Source of the DNA: Candidatus Aminicenantota bacterium
Lineage (GTDB): Bacteria > Acidobacteriota > Aminicenantia > Aminicenantales > Aminicenantaceae
Direction: 5' to 3'
NCBI GenBank assembly: GCA_016927475.1
Contig: JAFGMO010000102.1
Location: 1-43,517 of the forward strand
Length of the DNA stretch: 43,517 nt
Position numbers and translations under genes: made by a program. Positions 42,180-43,517 of this stretch are shown here, piece after piece. The stretch's first letter is position 1. Each line of letters starts with the position of its first letter. The notes under the pieces were generated by a model, which saw only the letters and a program-made list of their open reading frames with translations, ran no database searches and was not told the origin of the DNA.

Positions 42180-42278
42180 GCCGAACTTACAAATACTCGG
42201 CAAACCCGGATTGGCGCGGGCCTTGTCCTGCAAGAGCCATGACAAAAGGCTTTGTCCGTTTTCATTCGCTGGTTAGCC
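42180..42278 (-). other. attC-like recombination site
   Basis: The 99-base site on the minus strand runs from GGCTAAC to GTTCGGC. Outer arms (AACCAGCGAATGAAAACGGA and the GTTTGCCGAGTATTTGTAAG side) pair imperfectly. An inner stem GCCTTTTGTC/GGACAAGGC encloses the loop. It begins four bases after the protease stop. Confidence 0.6.
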
Positions 42279-42282
42279 AGAA

Positions 42283-42552
42283 TTAAATTTTACTTTTTAA
42301 ATACTCAATTGACACACAACCATTCACGCCAAGTGAATTGCTTTCTAGAGCTGACCCAACGAGTGTGGCAAATTTCTTAAAATCAACTCCCATTAGATGA
42401 AGATTTCCGGGAAAAGATTGCACAATTTGTATTAATTCTTCAGACGGTTGAGAAAATGGATTTAATCCAAAAGTAGCAATTCCAATAATCCTATCCTGCT
42501 CAGGAGTATCTCCCATAAGAATTATTGGACCACCCGAGTTACCTTCATTCAT
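42283..42552 (-). pseudogene. Trypsin-like protease, C-terminal fragment
   Basis: This fragment begins MNEGNSGGPIILMGD and so contains the catalytic serine motif GNSGGP of a trypsin-like protease. It is in the same frame as the upstream fragment (42613-43035) and is separated from it only by a TAG at 42613-42615 and 20 sense codons. The parent gene is therefore interrupted by one amber codon rather than by a rearrangement. The start at 42552 is merely the first internal ATG; no ribosome-binding site precedes it, so separate translation is doubtful. Confidence 0.7.
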
Positions 42553-42612
42553 TGTTATATCACACCATGCAACTAACCGTGAACCACCTTGACTTAAATA
42601 GCCATTTGCTTT

Positions 42613-43132
42613 CTATTTTGTAGATAGCATTCCTTTTGAAACAACCGGCTGATTTATCCCTAATGGATAGCCGCATAAATATATATTTGAGCCCTCTGTA
42701 GCATCACCAAAGTTTCCAATTGGGAATGATTTTAAATTATTACATGATATCTGTAGAATGCAAAAATCTTTTGATACAGAGTTTACAAAATTAGAATTTT
42801 GACATGAGCTGTGAACATCTGCTCTAAATCTTTTTTTATCATGAAGTACAACTTCTATATTCGAAGCATAGGTAATTTGAGTTTGGCCATTGGCCGCTGG
42901 TTGTGCATATTGGACAACATGATAACAAGTTCCAATCAATCCATCTTCAGAAATAATGAATCCAGTACCTGACGGTTGACCATTAATAAATACTTGGACT
43001 GTGGATTCTTTGATTAATTGATGGCGTTGTATCATATTATTGTTTTCTTTTTTTTTTAGACCCAGTCAGCAGAGTATAACATAGAAACAGAATAATACTT
43101 GGAACAATGAGTATTAAATTTTTCACTTTCAT
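42613..43132 (-). pseudogene. Trypsin-like protease, N-terminal fragment with disrupted leader
   Basis: The protease part reads STVQVFINGQPSGTGFIISE, then GLIGTCYHVVQY (catalytic His) and SKDFCILQIS (catalytic Asp), followed by a TAG. Upstream, an ATG at 43132 with GGAGG opens MKVKNLILIVPSIILFLC, a membrane leader that runs into ten A's (43058-43067) and falls out of frame. With nine A's the leader would join the protease frame exactly (at MIQRHQ). The intact protein would be a membrane-anchored or exported protease of about 280 residues. The cassette boundary GATAGCC lies at 43153-43159. Sequencing error in the A-run cannot be excluded. Confidence 0.7.
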
Positions 43133-43159
43133 AAACTAATCCTCCATTTTCTGGCTATC

Positions 43160-43412
43160 ATATATTATACAACCATATGGCCTGTGAAAATACGGCGTTT
43201 AGGATTTCCTATTGCGTTATTCTGATGGATAAAAATAGGGATCCACTGATTGATCAAAAATGTTTTCGGGTTCCTTATCATCTGCAAACTGTTTGTTTAC
43301 TGCGGTAAATATCGCTGTCTAAACATATACTATCAAAACTCATTGTAATAATTCAAGAATAATGAGTATAAATAATGCAGGTAAAAGTAATCTTCTATTT
43401 TAATCGGTCAGC
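43160..43412 (-). repeat. ~250-bp direct repeat, copy B, with putative promoter
   Basis: This is the partner of 41393-41638. On the minus strand it ends in TATAATATATG (TATAAT at 43164-43169) directly before the boundary heptamer GATAGCC of the broken protease cassette. The two copies bracket the protease and exported-protein cassettes. The remaining 105 bases to the window edge hold no gene I can support. A strong AGGAGG at 43499-43504 on the plus strand may precede a gene that starts beyond the edge. Confidence 0.6.
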
Positions 43413-43517
43413 AGTACTTAATACACCACGCGAATCGAATCATGTAAAATCTAACTTTAGGTGATTGATCTTGTCAAATAAGAATCTAACCGTAAGAGAG
43501 GAGGAAATAGGTCATAA

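Larger units (their letters stand above)
37143..43159 (-). mobile_element. Putative integron gene-cassette array (no integrase in window)
   Basis: Six minus-strand genes are separated by short imperfect palindromes. In each unit the heptamer just before the gene is the reverse complement of the heptamer at or after its stop codon: GATAGCC/GGCTAAC, GTTCGGC/GCTGAAC, GTTAGGC/GCCTAAC, GTTCTGC/GCAGAAC, GTTAGGT/ACCGAAC and GTTATGT/ACATAAC. This is what circular cassettes joined at G^TTRRRY produce. Genes are one per unit, start 8-30 bases after the boundary, face one way and vary in base composition. No integrase or attI is visible, so it is either a cluster of attC sites lacking an integrase or the inner part of an array continuing past 43.5 kb. 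Confidence 0.75.

Overview
The window looks like a chromosomal segment from an uncultured, Gram-negative-type bacterium. Signs of this are many signal peptides, a lipoprotein, a small outer-membrane barrel, FtsX/MacB-type permeases paired with a PadR regulator or an ECF sigma factor, a DUF1015 protein and an EF-G of the spirochaete/mitochondrial EFG1 type. Together these resemble Acidobacteriota/Aminicenantes-like genomes. That placement is an inference from gene content; no rRNA or tRNA gene is visible.

The first 35 kb is moderately GC-rich and chromosomal in character. From left to right it holds: an alkaline-phosphatase-superfamily membrane protein, a lipoprotein and a propeller-transglutaminase (minus strand, 0-4 kb); a DJ-1/PfpI-propeller fusion and a sulfatase-TPR gene broken by a frameshift (4.3-8.5 kb); two neighbouring sodium-coupled dicarboxylate/glutamate-type transporters from unrelated families (8.7-11.5 kb, minus); a thrombospondin-3/propeller exported protein (11.7-13.1 kb); a tightly coupled four-gene operon of radical SAM/SPASM enzyme, Gfo/Idh-type oxidoreductase, TIM-barrel protein and SGNH hydrolase (13.4-18.3 kb); EF-G with a P-loop ATPase (18.9-21.7 kb); a TPR-aspartyl protease (21.8-23.1 kb); a PadR-FtsX permease pair (23.3-26.2 kb); an outer-membrane protein; an ECF sigma factor with a coiled-coil membrane partner; a second FtsX permease (28.6-31.0 kb); a DUF1015 protein; and a DegT aminotransferase coupled to a second Gfo/Idh oxidoreductase (32.8-35.0 kb). 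Many intergenic gaps carry copies of one dispersed repeat family, with ends TAACCTGCATTATT and ATTCATAAATTTGGCC and a core hairpin ATCACCCGG/CCGGGTGAT. In several places a copy sits on the stop codon of the adjacent gene.

From about 35.1 kb to the right edge the DNA changes character. It is AT-rich and mosaic, with short genes all on the minus strand: an Mrr-like nuclease, a gene remnant, a zinc-ribbon/DUF2007 protein, and then what I interpret as an integron gene-cassette array (37.1-43.2 kb) without an integrase in view. Six cassettes are recognisable. Each begins with a GTTNNNY-type heptamer a few bases upstream of a Shine-Dalgarno sequence and ends in a 60-100 nt imperfect palindrome whose first heptamer is the reverse complement of that same cassette's first heptamer (7/7 in three cassettes, 6/7 in three). 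Cargo: two trypsin-like proteases (one broken), an exported protein, a two-helix membrane protein, a 205-residue helical protein and an OLD-family-like AAA ATPase. Two cassettes are preceded by a diverged ~250-bp direct repeat carrying a TATAAT box. This array is the most interesting part of the window.
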